A stretch of DNA of 48,145 bases from NCBI GenBank assembly GCA_017469115.1, contig JAFUGY010000147.1, positions 1-48,145 of the forward strand. Reading direction: 5' to 3'. Positions 1-7,756 of this stretch are shown piece after piece (the first letter of the stretch is position 1; every line of letters begins with the position of its first letter). The DNA comes from Oscillospiraceae bacterium (GTDB lineage: Bacteria; Bacillota; Clostridia; Oscillospirales; Oscillospiraceae). Made by a program: the position numbers and the translations under genes. The notes beneath the pieces were generated by a model that made no database searches, was not told the origin of the DNA, and was given only the letters and a program-made list of their open reading frames with translations.

Positions 1-222
1 AGCGCCTCCGCGGAATTCGTCCGCAATCCTTACTATATTGGCGGAATAAAGCGCACATTGTTTGCGTTCTTAAATGACGCGCTTCCCAGCTCGCAGATCA
101 TGCAGTTGGAAAGCGGGCAGGTGATCGGACATACGGAGCGTTTTGTCATATATGACCTTGCTATCATGGCGTTTATGACGGCCGGCAGCATTTTCGTGTT
201 CCAACGAGAGGACTTGAAATAA
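1..222 (+). CDS. ABC-2 type transporter permease, C-terminal fragment
   Basis: The frame is open from the first base and ends at TAA 220-222, giving the last 73 residues of a protein that begins outside the window. It contains a hydrophobic segment (FVIYDLAIMAFMTAGSIFVF) followed at once by the ending QREDLK. A last membrane helix followed by F.REDLK is typical of ABC-2 type permeases of bacteriocin or multidrug exporters. The preceding stretch (LPSSQIMQLESG) would be the extracytoplasmic loop before that helix. The family call rests only on this tail. The partner ATPase is not in view. Confidence 0.6.
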   Translation, partial: SASAEFVRNPYYIGGIKRTLFAFLNDALPSSQIMQLESGQVIGHTERFVIYDLAIMAFMTAGSIFVFQREDLK

Positions 223-430
223 AAATATGTCTTGAGGGTAAAAATATCCTTGACAAATCTCTTCCCAAGATAGCATACTTTCGCCCATGCTTCAAGCGTT
301 TTATTCTCTCCCAACACTCAGGCCAAGCCTTTCGGAAGTTTTTCATCGGGCATGGGCATTCCTGCTTGCAACAAAAGCCACATTAGAGTAAAATAACCCA
401 CAGATAACATCATATACGGAGGATGATTCC

Positions 431-1510
431 ATGCATCAGACACGCGCAAACAGAATTCTTTCCGCATTAAAAGCACAGGGTGCGGAGCAGATGCTGATCA
501 CAGACCCGATGTCTATTTTCTATCTGACGGATGTTTACGTCCAGCCTTTTGAGCGCTTCTTTGGGCTGCTGCTTCGTGCTGGCGGACATCACGTTCTTTT
601 TCTGAATCGGTTGTTTTTTGTGCCGCAGGAAACCGGAACGGAAAAGGTTTGGTATTCCGACACGGATCCGGTGATGGATCTCGTTGCAAACTATGTGGAT
701 TCTGCCAAACCTCTTGCCGTTGACAAAGAGATGAAAGCGCGCCATCTTTTGCCCCTTATGGAGATGCACGCTGCGGCAGGGTTCGTGAACGGATCTCTCG
801 CTGTTGATAAAACCCGCGGAATCAAAGACGATGAAGAGCAGAAAAAAATGATCACTGCTTCCCGGATCAATGATCAGGCGATGGCACGGTTCAAAACACT
901 CGTAAAGGAAGGGATCACCGAGCTGGAAGTTGCCGGGCAGATGCTGGATATTTACCGGGAACTGGGCGCTGACGGATATTCCTTCTCACCGCTGGTTGCT
1001 TTCGGTGCGAATGCCGCTGATCCGCATCACGAACCGGACAACACCGCAGTGAAACCTGGTGACTGCGTGCTCTTTGACGTCGGGTGCATCAAAGACGGTT
1101 ATTGCTCCGACATGACGAGAACGTTTTTCTTCCGGGAAGCATCAGAACACTGCCGGAACATCTATAATATTGTCAGACGTGCCAATGAAGCGGCGGAGGC
1201 GCTGATCCGTCCGGGTGTCAAACTGTGTGAGCTTGACGCGGCAGCGCGCGATCTGATCACTGCAGAGGGATACGGCCCGCAGTTCAACCACAGGCTCGGG
1301 CACTTCATCGGGCTGAGCGAACATGAATACGGTGATGTCTCCTCCGGTTTTGACTGGCCGGTAGAGCCCGGCATGATTTTCTCCATTGAACCGGGCATCT
1401 ACCTCAGCGGTGACACCGGTGTGCGGCTGGAAGATCTGGTGCTGGTCACGGAAGACGGCGTGCAGCTTCTCAACCGCTATTCCCATGAGCTGGAGCTCAT
1501 TGAAGGCTGA
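431..1510 (+). CDS. M24 family metallopeptidase (Xaa-Pro peptidase type)
   Basis: A 359-residue cytosolic aminopeptidase/prolidase-like protein. Residues 1-130 form the creatinase N-terminal domain and 135-359 the pita-bread M24 domain. All five metal ligands are visible: D216 (LFDVG), D227 (YCSDMTR), H291 (GHFIGLSEHE), E320 (FSIEPG) and E334 (RLEDLV). The expected activity is cleavage of Xaa-Pro dipeptides or N-terminal Xaa-Pro bonds with two Mn or Co ions. The length matches the short Xaa-Pro peptidases of Bacillota. GGAGG lies about 9 bases before the ATG. The next gene follows after 21 bp, so the two are probably co-transcribed. Confidence 0.88.
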   Translation: MHQTRANRILSALKAQGAEQMLITDPMSIFYLTDVYVQPFERFFGLLLRAGGHHVLFLNRLFFVPQETGTEKVWYSDTDPVMDLVANYVDSAKPLAVDKEMKARHLLPLMEMHAAAGFVNGSLAVDKTRGIKDDEEQKKMITASRINDQAMARFKTLVKEGITELEVAGQMLDIYRELGADGYSFSPLVAFGANAADPHHEPDNTAVKPGDCVLFDVGCIKDGYCSDMTRTFFFREASEHCRNIYNIVRRANEAAEALIRPGVKLCELDAAARDLITAEGYGPQFNHRLGHFIGLSEHEYGDVSSGFDWPVEPGMIFSIEPGIYLSGDTGVRLEDLVLVTEDGVQLLNRYSHELELIEG

Positions 1511-1531
1511 GCAGAAGGGAGAGATCAGGCC

Positions 1532-1852
1532 ATGATTACCATCAATCTCTATTATACCGGAACCAACGGTTCTGCAAGAGCATTTGCTGAGGAAATGGAA
1601 CAAACCGGCATTGCGGATGCCATCCGGGCTGAAGAGGGCAATTTACGATATCAGTATTTTCAACCCATGAATGATGCGGAGACGATTTTGCTGATTGACA
1701 GCTGGCGCGATCAGACAGCAATTGATGCCCATCATGCAAGCCCAATGATGGCAAAGCTTGCCCAGCTGCGGGAAAAGTACGATCTCCATATGAAAGCAGA
1801 GCGGTTTGTGAGCGAAGAGCTCGGAAGCGACGACCAATTTATCCGAAAATAA
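1532..1852 (+). CDS. ABM-domain protein (putative quinol monooxygenase family)
   Basis: A 106-residue protein with the small ferredoxin-like fold of the antibiotic-biosynthesis-monooxygenase (ABM/YgiN) family: N-terminal strand ITINLYY, a long helix (SARAFAEEMEQ), the core strand RYQYFQPMNDAETILLIDSW, and the family-typical AIDAHHASPMM segment. Members act as dimeric cofactor-free monooxygenases or as small binding proteins; the substrate here is unknown. It follows the M24 peptidase closely and is followed by a strong terminator, so it ends that transcription unit. Confidence 0.75.
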   Translation: MITINLYYTGTNGSARAFAEEMEQTGIADAIRAEEGNLRYQYFQPMNDAETILLIDSWRDQTAIDAHHASPMMAKLAQLREKYDLHMKAERFVSEELGSDDQFIRK

Positions 1853-1867
1853 CGCCCGGAATTCTAT

Positions 1868-1914
1868 AGCAGCTCCCGATTGCTGTCGGACGGCAATCGG
1901 GAGCTGCTGTTTCT
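1868..1914 (+). terminator. Intrinsic terminator after the ABM gene
   Basis: A perfect 16-bp stem (1868-1883 with 1893-1908, left arm AGCAGCTCCCGATTGC) with a 9-base loop, followed by a T-rich stretch. It separates the peptidase/ABM unit from the sigma-factor unit. Confidence 0.85.
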
Positions 1915-2002
1915 GTTCGGTTTTTTGGAATTTTTATAATCAATGAGATATCCGCTTTGAAAACCGTAGAATAGAAGTGAGGCAGAAAGGATGTGACACG
2001 AT

Positions 2003-2560
2003 TTGGAAGATTTTGAAATCATCAATCTGTTTTGGAACCGCTCCGAACAAGCTATTACAGAGCTGGATCTCAAATACGGACATGCCGTCAAGAAAACCGC
2101 AGCCAATCTTTTACGAAATCAGCTGGATGTGGAAGAATGTGTAAACGACACTTACCTGGGGGCATGGAATACAATCCCGCCTCAAAAGCCGAACCCGTTG
2201 GTGAGCTATGTTTGCAGAATTGCCCGTAATCTGGCTGTAAAAAAATATGAAACCAACACGGCTTCCAAACGGGACAGCCGATATGACGCCACCCTGGACG
2301 AGCTGGCAGAGTGTATTCCGGCAACAATCGATGTAGAGGCAGAATATGCGGCAAAAGAGCTGTCCGCTGCGATCAGCCGCTTTCTCGACACACTTTGCTA
2401 TGAAGACCGATTCTGTTTCGTCCGCCGCTACTGGTTTGCCGATTCTATCTCTGACATCGCTGCAGCAACCCATCGAAAAGACCATTTCGTTTCGGTCAGG
2501 CTCTCCAGGGTCCGTGAAAAGCTGCTCCATTATTTGAAGAAGGAGGGTTTTGTGGAATGA
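2003..2560 (+). CDS. ECF-like RNA polymerase sigma factor
   Basis: A 185-residue sigma-70 family protein. The region-2 like segment spans about residues 15-85 (DVEECVNDTYLGAWNTIPP, then LVSYVCRIARNLAVKKYE). Region 4 covers about 125-180 (CYEDRFCFVRRYWFADSISDIAAATH, then VSVRLSRVREKLLHYL). It would direct polymerase to a small stress or envelope regulon. The start is a TTG at 2003 preceded by AAAGG at 1986-1990; no better ATG is available. The downstream membrane protein overlaps by 4 bp (ATGA), the usual sigma/membrane-partner arrangement of Clostridia. The signal is unknown. Confidence 0.85.
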   Translation: MEDFEIINLFWNRSEQAITELDLKYGHAVKKTAANLLRNQLDVEECVNDTYLGAWNTIPPQKPNPLVSYVCRIARNLAVKKYETNTASKRDSRYDATLDELAECIPATIDVEAEYAAKELSAAISRFLDTLCYEDRFCFVRRYWFADSISDIAAATHRKDHFVSVRLSRVREKLLHYLKKEGFVE

Positions 2561-3609
2561 CCCGGCAACAATTATCCGCAATCATCTGTAATATTGATGA
2601 CAGACACATTGCAGAAGCGATTGTTTATCAACCGGAGGAAGCATTTTCCTCCCGACAGAAGATATCACCCATCAGGAAAAAACGCATCGCCACGCTTGCG
2701 CTGGCTGCCGTACTGATCCTCTCGCTTGGGATTGTGGCCTATGCCGCCAATCTTTTCGGCCTGCGTGAGCTGTACTCCAATCCCAACCGCGGTGATATGC
2801 CCGATGAGGCTGCAGATCTGATTGTCAGCCAAAGTGCGAAAACAGAAGGCACCGGTTGGAGTGCCCGGGTGTTGGAAACCTTTTGTGACGAAGGAACGGT
2901 GTTGGTTACCGTGCAGGTAAGTGCTGATTCGCAATATCTCGTTGTCCCCATAGATGAAGATCCCAACAGCCCTCTGTGGACGATCGGCTTACCGGGCGAA
3001 GGAACGCTCGGAGACTATGCCCGGAGAGAAGGGAAGACGCTTCTGTTTGCTGAAGCAGTACTGGACGGAGAAGCACTGGGCCTCACTACTGCAGGCATGA
3101 ACTTTGAAAGCATTTCTCCCCGAGAGATGGTAATCTGCTTTGAAGGAACACGCAAAGGAGGAGCGTCAGCTCCTGTCGAAACGAACTGCACAGTCGTTGT
3201 TGTTACATGGTCGCCCGAAGCACAAAACGCCGACTCTGCCTTACCGGAACGGTGCGAGCTTCCCATCACGCTGGTAGAAGGCAAAAGCACTCCGCTGGGA
3301 ACTTATATTCCAACCGATCCCCACTCCCTTCCCGGTTTCGAACTGGGTAAACTGATTCTGACACAAACCCCGCTGGGAATCAGCCTGCAACTGCAGATGC
3401 ATGTCATCGACGAAGAGAAGGCAGAGACGCTCCTGACTTTACGTCTGGACGGTGTTGAGTTTCATGGCTCCGGTAGCATTGACCCGAATGGTTACGCTAT
3501 TTTCGGTCAGGGACAAGGTGACTTTGGAGAGAACCCAATCATCCGTTTCTATGACTGGGACAAGCAGCTGATCGGCGAGATTGTATTTCAAAAATCATCA
3601 GAACCATGA
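2557..3609 (+). CDS. Membrane-anchored sigma-factor partner (anti-sigma-like)
   Basis: 350 residues: a cytosolic N-terminal segment of about 42 residues, one membrane helix at about 44-65 (IATLALAAVLILSLGIVAYAA), then a large extracytoplasmic domain. The basic RKKR before the helix fits an N-in orientation. Its start overlaps the stop of the sigma gene by 4 bp, so the two are translationally coupled. By position and topology it is probably the regulator of that sigma factor, resembling the DUF4179-type proteins found in this arrangement. No zinc-binding anti-sigma motif (HxxxCxxC) is present, so the anti-sigma role is inferred. It converges on the thioesterase gene with only 19 bp between them and no clear terminator. 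Confidence 0.65.
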   Translation: MTRQQLSAIICNIDDRHIAEAIVYQPEEAFSSRQKISPIRKKRIATLALAAVLILSLGIVAYAANLFGLRELYSNPNRGDMPDEAADLIVSQSAKTEGTGWSARVLETFCDEGTVLVTVQVSADSQYLVVPIDEDPNSPLWTIGLPGEGTLGDYARREGKTLLFAEAVLDGEALGLTTAGMNFESISPREMVICFEGTRKGGASAPVETNCTVVVVTWSPEAQNADSALPERCELPITLVEGKSTPLGTYIPTDPHSLPGFELGKLILTQTPLGISLQLQMHVIDEEKAETLLTLRLDGVEFHGSGSIDPNGYAIFGQGQGDFGENPIIRFYDWDKQLIGEIVFQKSSEP

Positions 3610-3628
3610 AGCGATTTATGCTGTTATG

Positions 3629-4339
3629 TTATAACGTCATCTGGATGAGCGTACATACCTTATCTTCCACACAGATGGAGAAAAGCCAGCCGTTTTCCGT
3701 CGCTGTGCGCCGGATTTCCGGACGGGAGCCCGCTTCTACCGAGGAGCTGCAGATCACACGGAAAGAGGAGAATGCATCTGCCCGATAGGCATCTTCCGGC
3801 AATGCCTCTACCGCGAACTCAATATAGCGCGTGTTATGGACATGGCCGTTATAATCAATGTCTCTTCTGCGGAGGAATATGGGTTGTGCAAACTCATATT
3901 CCTCCGGTGCTTTCAGCTTTGGTGCATCTGCGGGGAAAGCGATCTCCTGCTCTACCCCATATGCGTCAAATAACTCTTCTCCGATGCGGGTAAGGCGTTT
4001 TGTTTTGAGATCAACAAGTGCATATCTCGCACTCGCACGGAACAATTCTTCTCCATTGTCATCAAATGCAAGAAAATCACGCGTCATAGCAGCCGATCTT
4101 GCTCTGCCATGAACCCAAGTTTTTACATGAATCTTTTGCCCGCGGCGAGGGCGGTTTGCGATGTCGACGCGCCAGTCCGCCAGCACCCAGGCCGCCTCTT
4201 CATTGACGAGTGCATCGTGCGCCAGCATGGTGTGGTGCAGGGCGGTGTTTTCCAGCATCTGCAGCATCACCTCAAAAGAGAGACAACCTGAGTTGTTATA
4301 ATCATAAAAACGCGGCTCATAGGCATCCGTGACAAACAT
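3629..4339 (-). CDS. Acyl-ACP thioesterase (FatA/FatB family)
   Basis: A 236-residue double-hotdog protein. The first hotdog covers about residues 1-130 (GCLSFEVMLQMLENTA, WVLADWRVDI) and the second about 145-236. The second hotdog carries the catalytic segment RRRDIDYNGHVHNTRYIEFA, with the Asp/Asn-x-His pattern expected for acyl-ACP hydrolysis. It should release free fatty acids from acyl carrier protein in the cytosol. A second member of the family lies at 30.3-31.0 kb. The gene is transcribed away from the papain-like gene; a near-perfect 17-bp palindrome lies in the shared 137-bp upstream region. Confidence 0.88.
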   Translation of the reverse strand: MFVTDAYEPRFYDYNNSGCLSFEVMLQMLENTALHHTMLAHDALVNEEAAWVLADWRVDIANRPRRGQKIHVKTWVHGRARSAAMTRDFLAFDDNGEELFRASARYALVDLKTKRLTRIGEELFDAYGVEQEIAFPADAPKLKAPEEYEFAQPIFLRRRDIDYNGHVHNTRYIEFAVEALPEDAYRADAFSSFRVICSSSVEAGSRPEIRRTATENGWLFSICVEDKVCTLIQMTL

Positions 4340-4362
4340 AGCAATTCTTACTCCTTTAATTT

Positions 4363-4379
4363 CCTATTGACTCGATAGG
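4363..4379. promoter_or_regulatory. 17-bp palindrome, candidate operator
   Basis: CCTATTGACTCGATAGG is an almost perfect inverted repeat centred on one base (CCTATyGAnTCrATAGG). It overlaps the -35 box of the rightward promoter and sits just upstream of the leftward thioesterase gene, so one bound protein could control both. The binding protein is not known. Confidence 0.45.
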
Positions 4380-4395
4380 TTAATTCGCTTATACT
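4367..4395 (+). promoter_or_regulatory. Sigma-A promoter for the 4477 gene
   Basis: TTGACT (4367-4372), 17-bp spacer, TATACT (4390-4395). Transcription would begin near 4402, so the GTG at 4396 cannot be the start of the downstream gene; this supports the ATG at 4477. Confidence 0.75.
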
Positions 4396-4476
4396 GTGAA
4401 GGAATCAGCGTCTTCGTTTTTTTGTTTGTTTATACTGCTTGTTACCTTTCTTGTCAAGATGGAGGACAACTGCAAA

Positions 4477-5097
4477 ATGAAAATTCCTCTTCGTTACCAA
4501 ACAACCGAATTTGACTGCGGCCCTACTTCTCTGCTCAACGGAATCAGTTATCTGTTTGAGCGTGAAGAGATCCCTCCGGAAATAGTCCGTAATGTTATGT
4601 TGTTTTGTCTGGATCAATATGACAGAGACGGAACGCCGGGGAAAAAAGGGACTTCGCATGCAGCAATGATGTTCCTCTCCCACTGGCTGGACGGCTTTGG
4701 CGGGACCGGGAAGCTCCCTTTGAAGAGCATTTATCTGACAGGCGGAGACGTTACACTGGAGCCGGGCAGCCGCTTGCGAAGTTCCATCAGCCGGGGCTGT
4801 GTTGCAGTAGCCCGCATTGATCTGGATGGCTGGCATTATGTGCTTCTGACGGGTGTAGAAAAAGACCGTGTTTATGTTTTCGATCCTTATTGGCTTCCGG
4901 AGCCTTTTCCGGTACCGGATGTAACGTGCGTACAGGACCAAATTTTCGCCTACAACAGGATCGTTCCTCTTGCAAGGTTTGAGCAGAGTGAGATCTGCCC
5001 TTACGCTTTCGGACCTTATGAGCAGAGAGAAGCGGTGCTGCTGTTTAACAAAAAAACCGTTATTCCAGAAGACCTTGCCGTAGAATACATCATATAA
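4477..5097 (+). CDS. Papain-like (C39-type) peptidase domain protein
   Basis: 206 residues from the ATG at 4477, which has GGAGG at 4461-4465. The N-terminal motif RYQTTEFDCGPTSLLNGISYL is the Cys-containing helix of C39/NlpC-like cysteine peptidases. A later GWHYVLLTGVEKDRVYVFDPY segment supplies the His and the D/N-P element of the catalytic triad. Proteins of this type are often annotated as peptidase C39 or papain-like. No signal peptide remains when the supported start is used, so the product looks cytosolic. The substrate is unknown. mnmA begins 5 bp downstream, so they share a transcript. Confidence 0.7.
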   Translation: MKIPLRYQTTEFDCGPTSLLNGISYLFEREEIPPEIVRNVMLFCLDQYDRDGTPGKKGTSHAAMMFLSHWLDGFGGTGKLPLKSIYLTGGDVTLEPGSRLRSSISRGCVAVARIDLDGWHYVLLTGVEKDRVYVFDPYWLPEPFPVPDVTCVQDQIFAYNRIVPLARFEQSEICPYAFGPYEQREAVLLFNKKTVIPEDLAVEYII

Positions 5098-5102
5098 AAC
5101 GT

Positions 5103-6185
5103 ATGGATCAGAAAAAAGTAATTGTAGGGATGTCCGGAGGAGTAGACAGCGCGGTGGCTGCTCTCCTCCTGAAAGAGGCAGGATACGAAGTCGTCGGGCT
5201 TACGTTGCGTACATGGGTCAGCAGCACGGGAGAAGAGAGCCGATGCTGTGAAATTGACAGTGCACGTGCGGTGTGCCGGAAGATCAAAATTCCGTATTAC
5301 ACTTTGAATTGCCTTCAGGACTTTGAGGAGAAAATTACGCAGCCCTTTGTCCGCTGTTATTGCAACGGCATGACGCCGAACCCATGCGTACTGTGCAACC
5401 GGCTGATCAAGTGGCAGCATCTGCTTCATATGGCCGATATTCTCGGTGCAGAATATGTAGCCACGGGACACTATGCCCGTATTCTGCCGGTTAAAAACGG
5501 GAGACTGACGGTGCAGCAGGCGGCTTTCGGGGAGAAAGACCAGTCGTACATGCTGTATCGGTTAACACAGGAACAGCTTGCAAGAACGCTGATGCCTCTC
5601 GGCAGGTTTTCCAAAAAGGAAGTGCGCGAGATTGCTTCACAGGCAGGGCTGCCGGATGCGCAGAAACCTGACTCACAGGAAATCTGTTTTGTAACAGGCG
5701 GCAGAAGTTATGCGGATTATATTCAGGAAAATGCCGATATCTCCCTGCCGGGAGAGGGGAATTTCATCGATGAAAACGGGAAGGTTCTTGGCAGGCATAA
5801 AGGCATTATCCATTATACCGTCGGGCAACGGAAAGGGCTCGGGCTTGCTCTCGGAACCCCGGCTTACGTTAAAAAGATCTGTGCGGAAACCAATGAGGTT
5901 ATGCTTGGGAAGGAAGAAGCTCTCTTCAGCCGGGTAGTTCTCTGTGAAGATTTGAATTACATGAGCATTCCGGAACTTCAGGAAGGAGAGGGCATTGACG
6001 CCACCGTCAAAATCCGCTATCACCATAAAGGTGAAAAAGCAACTGTCGTGAAAGATGGGAAAGATGGCGCCCGGATTCTGTTTGATATCCCTGTCAAGGC
6101 AGCTACGCCCGGACAATCCGCCGTTTTTTACGATGAAAACCGATGCATCATCGGCGGCGGGATCATTCGGGACGTCGTATTCTGA
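5103..6185 (+). CDS. mnmA: tRNA-specific 2-thiouridylase MnmA
   Basis: A 360-residue cytosolic enzyme that inserts sulfur at C2 of uridine 34 of tRNA Lys, Glu and Gln, using ATP and a sulfur relay. Visible features are the PP-loop SGGVDS (residues 11-16), the catalytic cysteines C98 (in CVLCNR) and C195 (in SQEICFV), and the C-terminal beta-barrel region (about 280-360). Length and motif spacing match the family. It lies 5 bp after the papain-like gene and is probably driven by the promoter at 4367-4395. Confidence 0.96.
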   Translation: MDQKKVIVGMSGGVDSAVAALLLKEAGYEVVGLTLRTWVSSTGEESRCCEIDSARAVCRKIKIPYYTLNCLQDFEEKITQPFVRCYCNGMTPNPCVLCNRLIKWQHLLHMADILGAEYVATGHYARILPVKNGRLTVQQAAFGEKDQSYMLYRLTQEQLARTLMPLGRFSKKEVREIASQAGLPDAQKPDSQEICFVTGGRSYADYIQENADISLPGEGNFIDENGKVLGRHKGIIHYTVGQRKGLGLALGTPAYVKKICAETNEVMLGKEEALFSRVVLCEDLNYMSIPELQEGEGIDATVKIRYHHKGEKATVVKDGKDGARILFDIPVKAATPGQSAVFYDENRCIIGGGIIRDVVF

Positions 6186-6194
6186 AAAATAAAT

Positions 6195-6223
6195 TTGCAT
6201 TCTTCGCAGCATCAGGGTAAAAT
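6195..6223 (+). promoter_or_regulatory. Sigma-A promoter for mtnN
   Basis: TTGCAT (6195-6200), 17-bp spacer, TAAAAT (6218-6223), 30 bp before the mtnN start codon. Confidence 0.6.
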
Positions 6224-6252
6224 GAGAAGAAATTACATGCGGAGGAAACAGG

Positions 6253-6972
6253 ATGAGTATATCAGGAGAAAAGACCGTTATCGGTATTATCGGAGCGATG
6301 GATGAAGAGGTTTCTCTTTTAAAAAAAGAAGCCTGCGATGTCCAGACAGAGATGATTGCCGGGATGGATTATTTTACCGGGAAACTGGGAGAAGTCCCCA
6401 TTGTAATTGTAAAATGCGGAATCGGAAAAGTGAACGCCGGAATCTGCACCCAGATTCTGATTCAGAAATTTCATGCCACCGCCGTCATCAACACCGGCGT
6501 TGCCGGCTCTCTGGACAGTAAAATCGATATCGGCGATATTGTCGTATCGACAGAAGCCATTCAGCACGACTTTGATTGCAGCCCGCTTGGGTTTGCAAAG
6601 GGAGAAATCCCGTATACTGGACTGGCAGCTTTCCCTGCCGACGAAGCGCTGCGGACATGCGCTGTGGCGGCTGTAAGAAAAACCGCCCCGGAAATCCACG
6701 TGTTTGAAGGAAGGATCTGTTCCGGCGACCAGTTTATCGCTTCACGCGGGCAAAAGGAAGCGATCGTAAACACTTTCGGCGGTCTCTGCTGTGAGATGGA
6801 AGGTTCCGCCGTTGCACAGGTATGCACACTCAACCAGGTTCCTTATGTAATTCTTCGTGCGATTTCAGACAAGGCAGACGATTCCGAAGAAATATCGTAC
6901 TCCGTATTTGTTGAATCTGCCGCCCACCGCTGTGCGGCGACGGTGATCAACATGGTCAAGTCTCTCATCTGA
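6253..6972 (+). CDS. mtnN: 5'-methylthioadenosine/S-adenosylhomocysteine nucleosidase
   Basis: A 239-residue nucleoside phosphorylase-fold enzyme that hydrolyses MTA and SAH to adenine plus the thioribose sugar, feeding methionine salvage and quorum-signal (LuxS) chemistry. Diagnostic segments: GIIGAMDEEVSLL near residue 13, IVIVKCGIGKVNAG near 55-70, INTGVAGSL near 80, CEMEGSAVAQVC near 180, and RAISDKAD (catalytic Asp) near 206. A GGAGG ribosome site lies upstream of the ATG. It has its own promoter and terminator and is monocistronic. Confidence 0.95.
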   Translation: MSISGEKTVIGIIGAMDEEVSLLKKEACDVQTEMIAGMDYFTGKLGEVPIVIVKCGIGKVNAGICTQILIQKFHATAVINTGVAGSLDSKIDIGDIVVSTEAIQHDFDCSPLGFAKGEIPYTGLAAFPADEALRTCAVAAVRKTAPEIHVFEGRICSGDQFIASRGQKEAIVNTFGGLCCEMEGSAVAQVCTLNQVPYVILRAISDKADDSEEISYSVFVESAAHRCAATVINMVKSLI

Positions 6973-6993
6973 CTGATCTCTCGCGAAACGGAA

Positions 6994-7048
6994 TCCGGCA
7001 TGGGAAAGGCTCTACTCTCACAGGGCTTCTCCCATGCCGGATCTTTTT
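6994..7048 (+). terminator. Intrinsic terminator after mtnN
   Basis: A 12-bp stem (TCCGGCATGGGA at 6994-7005 with its complement at 7030-7041), a 24-base loop, then TCTTTTTT. Confidence 0.8.
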
Positions 7049-7097
7049 TCCTTGGCTATATCCCCTTTCCCGCCCTCATTTTGCAGTTCATATCCGG

Positions 7098-7247
7098 TCA
7101 TACACCATTCACAATAACGCTACAATCATACACGGTCCGGGCATTACAATGCTTGGGGATTCGAACCCCGCGCCTGCCTCCGGCGCACCGCCATAAAGTG
7201 CAACTTCGGCAGTTGCCGCCTGATATGCGCACCTGCAAAATTACCAT
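7098..7247 (-). other. tRNA T-arm-like segment and possible 49-residue Cys-rich ORF
   Basis: This gap between mtnN and the DIP1984 gene holds two ambiguous signals on the minus strand. First, a perfect T-arm sequence (GGGGTTCGAATCCCC, 7155-7169) directly preceded by a 5-bp stem with 7-base loop (GCGCC/GGCGC, 7170-7186), which resembles the long variable arm of a class II tRNA. No acceptor, D or anticodon stem can be folded around it, so it is not a complete tRNA gene. Second, an ATG-to-TGA frame of 49 codons spans the same DNA and includes the run GGNCRSCTLWRC. It has no convincing ribosome site. Neither reading is secure. Confidence 0.25.
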
Positions 7248-7271
7248 CTTCAGGAACCGGAATAGTTCCTT

Positions 7272-7730
7272 TTAACTTTCAATCAGTTTTGTCTTCCAAT
7301 TTGTCTCCTGAAGCAAATTGTCAAGCTCCCTGACTTCTTTTGCCATCCGATCGGTATCTGCCTGCAGTTTGGCCGCTTTCAGGACAGACTTGATTTTAAT
7401 TTCAGTCCCCCGCGCACGGTTTGTATTCTGTCCGGCTGTATATACCAGATCACGATAGGTGGAAAGCTTCAAAAGAAGTGCATCCTTTCTGGCAATGATC
7501 TCTGTCAGCGTCATGCCGTTGACTTTTGCTTTGCAATTCGTCAGATTGATCTGTTTCATCAATACTTCCAGCCGAGCAATGGAATCGTTCAGTTCCTCCA
7601 GCAGTGCTGCCGGATCTTCCGCCGGTTCCTCCCCTTCCTGCACCAGGATACAATTTGCCAGTCTCCGCCGAAGTTCCTCAATTTTCCGGTTAAGATCGGC
7701 CCTTTCCTGCAAAGCTTCTGCTAATTTCAT
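7272..7730 (-). CDS. DIP1984-family protein
   Basis: 152 residues, almost entirely helical and charged, with predicted coiled coils at about 1-30 (LAEALQERADLNRKIEELRRRL) and 110-150. The pattern of N-terminal ALxxRADLxxKIxxLxxRL, central NxxxNxxT-type segment (INLTNCKAKVNG) and C-terminal VRELDxxLQExNWKTxLIE is that of the uncharacterised DIP1984 (septicolysin-like) family. The function is not known. It starts 26 bp after the YjbR-EVE gene and should share its promoter. Confidence 0.7.
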   Translation of the reverse strand: MKLAEALQERADLNRKIEELRRRLANCILVQEGEEPAEDPAALLEELNDSIARLEVLMKQINLTNCKAKVNGMTLTEIIARKDALLLKLSTYRDLVYTAGQNTNRARGTEIKIKSVLKAAKLQADTDRMAKEVRELDNLLQETNWKTKLIES

Positions 7731-7756
7731 CTTTTCACCCTTCTTTTCTGTCTTAT

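Noticed and set aside
3606-3788. 60-residue ORF after the sigma partner gene
   Set aside because: It lies antisense within the thioesterase gene and has no coding features.
4396-4476. N-terminal hydrophobic extension (signal peptide) of the papain-like protein
   Set aside because: The frame start lies upstream of the expected transcription start of the promoter at 4367-4395, while the ATG at 4477 has a GGAGG site.
7145-7247. Complete tRNA gene on the minus strand
   Set aside because: Only the T-arm and a variable-arm-like stem fold; acceptor, D and anticodon stems are missing.
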